DNA from: Dehalococcoidia bacterium
GTDB taxonomy: Bacteria > Chloroflexota > Dehalococcoidia > UBA2979
Assembly (NCBI GenBank): GCA_018700215.1
Contig: JABIST010000361.1
Coordinates: 1-7,132 of the forward strand
Length of the DNA stretch: 7,132 nt
Direction: 5' to 3'
The notes below the pieces were generated by a model. It was not told the origin of the DNA. It searched no databases and was given only the letters and a program-made list of their open reading frames with translations. Below are positions 5,494-7,132 of this stretch, piece by piece. The translations under genes and the position numbers were made by a program. The stretch's first letter is position 1. The number at the start of each line of letters is the position of its first letter.

Positions 5494-5778
5494 TTATTCC
5501 TCTTCGCCGGCGGCGTCAGCCGCTTCGGTTGCATCAGCCGCTTCGGCCGTGCTCGTCAGATTCGTCGCGTCTGCCTCGGCAAGGATCGAGCGCTCCCGCA
5601 TCAACGTCTTAATCCGTGCCACCTGGCGTCGCGCCTGCTTCACCTGCTTCACATCAGCCAACTGCCGTGTGGATGCCTGGAAGCGAAGGCTGAAGAGCGC
5701 CTGATGCGCCTCCTGCAACTGCCCTTCCAGCTCTTCGTCTGTTCGTGCGCGGAGTTCAACCGCCTCTGGGGACGCCAC
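5494..5778 (-). CDS. rpmC: 50S ribosomal protein L29 with acidic C-terminal extension
   Basis: L29 lies next to L23 at the peptide exit tunnel, where trigger factor and SRP dock. The 94-residue product contains the usual two-helix hairpin in residues 1-66: AVELRARTDEELEGQLQEA, then LFSLRFQASTRQL, then the second helix QARRQVARIKTLMRERS. Typical L29 stops at about 65-72 residues. The remaining 25-27 residues are Ala/Asp/Glu/Thr rich (AEADATNLTSTAEAADATEA, then AADAAGEEE). The start is GTG at 5778, overlapping the rplP TAG stop by one base (TAGTG). It is followed by rpsQ after 9 bases. The core call is secure; the tail resembles the one on S17 in composition. Confidence 0.95.
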   Translation of the reverse strand: MASPEAVELRARTDEELEGQLQEAHQALFSLRFQASTRQLADVKQVKQARRQVARIKTLMRERSILAEADATNLTSTAEAADATEAADAAGEEE

Positions 5779-6194
5779 TAGAACGCCTCCTCACGGCTAA
5801 TCACCTTCGTCTTCACCGGCAACTTGTGGTGCGCGCGTCGGAACGCCTCACGCGCCGCCTCTTCCGGCACACCAGCCACCTCAAAAATCACTCGGCCGCG
5901 CTTCACCACCGCCACCCAGCGATCCGTCGCGCCCTTACCCTTACCCATTCGTACTTCAACCGGCTTCTTCGTCACAGGCTTGTCCGGAAAAATCCGAATC
6001 CAAACCTTCCCACCACGACGCAACGACCCGGTGATCGCACGACGCGCGGCCTCAATCTGGCGCGCATCAATCCACGCCGTCGTCTGCGCCTGCAGACCGA
6101 AGTCGCCAAACGCCACGTAATTTCCCGTCATCGCCTTCCCGCGGCGCTTGCCACGGAACTGCTTCCGGTACTTCGTTCGTCGAGGCATCAACAT
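5778..6194 (-). CDS. rplP: 50S ribosomal protein L16
   Basis: L16 is a late-assembling large-subunit protein close to the peptidyl transferase centre and the A-site tRNA. The 138-residue product has the normal length. It begins MLMPRRTKYRKQFRGKRRG, contains GDFGLQAQTTAWIDARQIEAAR, RRGGKVWIRIFPDKPVTKKP and VEVRMGKGKG, and continues with VIFEVAGVPEEAAREAFRRA and HHKLPVKTKVISRE. Two ATGs exist, at 6194 and 6188; the MLMP opening is common in L16 of many bacteria, so I chose 6194. It starts 4 bases after rpsC, and its stop overlaps the rpmC GTG by one base. Confidence 0.98.
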   Translation of the reverse strand: MLMPRRTKYRKQFRGKRRGKAMTGNYVAFGDFGLQAQTTAWIDARQIEAARRAITGSLRRGGKVWIRIFPDKPVTKKPVEVRMGKGKGATDRWVAVVKRGRVIFEVAGVPEEAAREAFRRAHHKLPVKTKVISREEAF

Positions 6195-6198
6195 GGCG

Positions 6199-6867
6199 TT
6201 ACTCCGCCCCCTCGACCGTGACCAGGCCCAGTGGGTTCGCCGCGTCTGATACGTCGCCCTTGTAAATCCAGCACTTCACGCCAATCGCCCCGAACGACGT
6301 CCGAGCCACTGACAACCCGTAATCAATGTCCGCGCGCAGCGTGTGCAACGGCACCCGCCCCTGCATCTCCTGCTCAGAACGCGACATCTCCGAGCCACCC
6401 AGGCGCCCGCCGATCTTCACGCGACAACCCAGCGCACCGCGCTGCATCGTCCGCTGCACGCCCTGCTTCATCGCACGCCGGAACGCCACTCGACGCTCCA
6501 ACTGCTCCGCCACCGAGCGCGCCACCAGGAAGGCGTCCAGCTCCGGCACACGAATCTCTTCAATGTTCAAACGAATCCGCTTGCTCGTGGAATTCTGCAG
6601 CAGCGTCCGCAGCATCTCCGCGTTCTGACCACCGCGACCAATCACAATTCCCGGTTTCGCTGTCTTCACCGTCATCGTGATCTGGTTCGCGTTCCGGTCC
6701 ACCAGAATCTGCGACACGCCAGCATCTGGTAGCGCGTCCAGAATCACACCGCGCAGCTTCAGATCCTCAGCCACCAGCTCCGCATAGCCGCGCTCCGCGA
6801 ACCACTTGGACTGCCAATCTTTGTAGACACCAACTCGGAACCCGTAGGGATGAACTTTTCGACCCAT
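6199..6867 (-). CDS. rpsC: 30S ribosomal protein S3
   Basis: S3 forms part of the mRNA entry channel of the small subunit with S4 and S5 and takes part in unwinding structured mRNA. The 222-residue product is the usual length. It has MGRKVHPYGFRVGVYKDW at the N-terminus, a KH RNA-binding domain with the GxxG-type loop PGIVIGRGG (72-80), the basic helix FRRAMKQGVQRTMQRGA (129-145), the KIGGRLGGSEMSRSE block and the C-terminal signature GRVPLHTLRADIDYGLS followed by GVKCWIYKGD. The ATG at 6867 overlaps the rplV TAA stop by one base. In E. coli, basic residues in the 131-135 helix support helicase activity; here R130, R131 and K134 are kept, and the residue after the lysine is Gln. Confidence 0.98.
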   Translation of the reverse strand: MGRKVHPYGFRVGVYKDWQSKWFAERGYAELVAEDLKLRGVILDALPDAGVSQILVDRNANQITMTVKTAKPGIVIGRGGQNAEMLRTLLQNSTSKRIRLNIEEIRVPELDAFLVARSVAEQLERRVAFRRAMKQGVQRTMQRGALGCRVKIGGRLGGSEMSRSEQEMQGRVPLHTLRADIDYGLSVARTSFGAIGVKCWIYKGDVSDAANPLGLVTVEGAE

Positions 6868-7132
6868 TAGAAGAACTCATCCCCTTCAACCACGATCTCA
6901 ATGTGGGAATAGCGCTTCAGACGAGGAGCAACACGGCCACGCGAACGCGCCTTGAATCGCTTCAACATCCGCCCATCGCCCGCCGACACTCGCTTCACCA
7001 CGAGCGCGTCCGGGTTCAAATCAAAATTGTTCTCTGCATTCGCGGCAGCGGAGCGCACCACCTTGTGCACCATCCGTGCCGAAGGTTGCGGCATGAACTC
7101 CAGCAACGCCAGCGCCTTCGAAACCTGTAGCC
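6867..7132 (-). CDS. rplV: 50S ribosomal protein L22 (3' part, begins outside the window)
   Basis: L22 contacts all domains of 23S rRNA and its long hairpin lines the peptide exit tunnel. The frame is open from the window edge to a TAA at 6867-6869, giving 88 complete C-terminal codons including the stop, out of about 110-120. The visible part reads LQVSKALALLEFMPQPSARM, then VVRSAAANAENNF, the hairpin residues LVVKRVSAGDGRMLKRFKAR and SRGRVAPRLKRYSHIEIVV, and a short acidic end EGDEFF. A TTG at 7104-7106 could be mistaken for a start, but conserved L22 sequence continues upstream of it, so the true start lies outside. The stop overlaps the rpsC start by one base (TAATG). Confidence 0.96.
   Translation of the reverse strand, partial: LQVSKALALLEFMPQPSARMVHKVVRSAAANAENNFDLNPDALVVKRVSAGDGRMLKRFKARSRGRVAPRLKRYSHIEIVVEGDEFF

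Noticed and set aside
6867..7106. L22 starting at TTG 7104-7106
   Set aside because: Typical L22 sequence (SKALALLEFMPQ) runs through this codon from upstream, so the true start is beyond the window.

Overview
This window is one continuous stretch of the conserved S10-spc ribosomal protein gene cluster, carried entirely on the minus strand. Read in the direction of transcription (from position 7132 down to 1) the order is rplV (3' part only), rpsC, rplP, rpmC, rpsQ, rplN, rplX, rplE, rpsH, rplF, rplR, rpsE, rpmD, rplO and secY (5' part only). Fifteen genes are packed with gaps of 0-34 bases or with 1-base stop/start overlaps. There is no non-coding stretch above 34 bases, no tRNA or rRNA gene, no mobile element, no CRISPR array, and no convincing internal promoter or terminator. 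The operon promoter and the earlier genes lie beyond the right edge; the rest of secY lies beyond the left edge.

The organism is a GC-rich bacterium. rpmD (L30) is present, L24 carries a four-cysteine zinc ribbon, and the SecY N-terminus has the form FRFVAHIPVPGVD. Together with the general look of the proteins this would fit Chloroflexota or a nearby Terrabacteria lineage, but that placement is an impression from memory of protein sequences and not a tested result.

The genes work together as one expression unit. Proteins of both ribosomal subunits (S3, S5, S8, S17; L5, L6, L14, L15, L16, L18, L22, L24, L29, L30) are made from a common transcript with the SecY channel that exports proteins made by those ribosomes. 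Most start codons sit within a few bases of the preceding stop, so translational coupling is likely throughout.

I did not find a new biological system here. Two things depart from the standard picture. First, rpsN (S14) is missing from its usual place between rplE and rpsH, where only 34 bases remain. Second, four ribosomal proteins carry long low-complexity extensions: an Ala/Pro plus RGG-type glycine-arginine N-terminus on S5 (about 90 residues), an Ala/Glu acidic C-terminus on S17 (about 90 residues), and shorter Ala-rich or acidic C-termini on L29 and L15.
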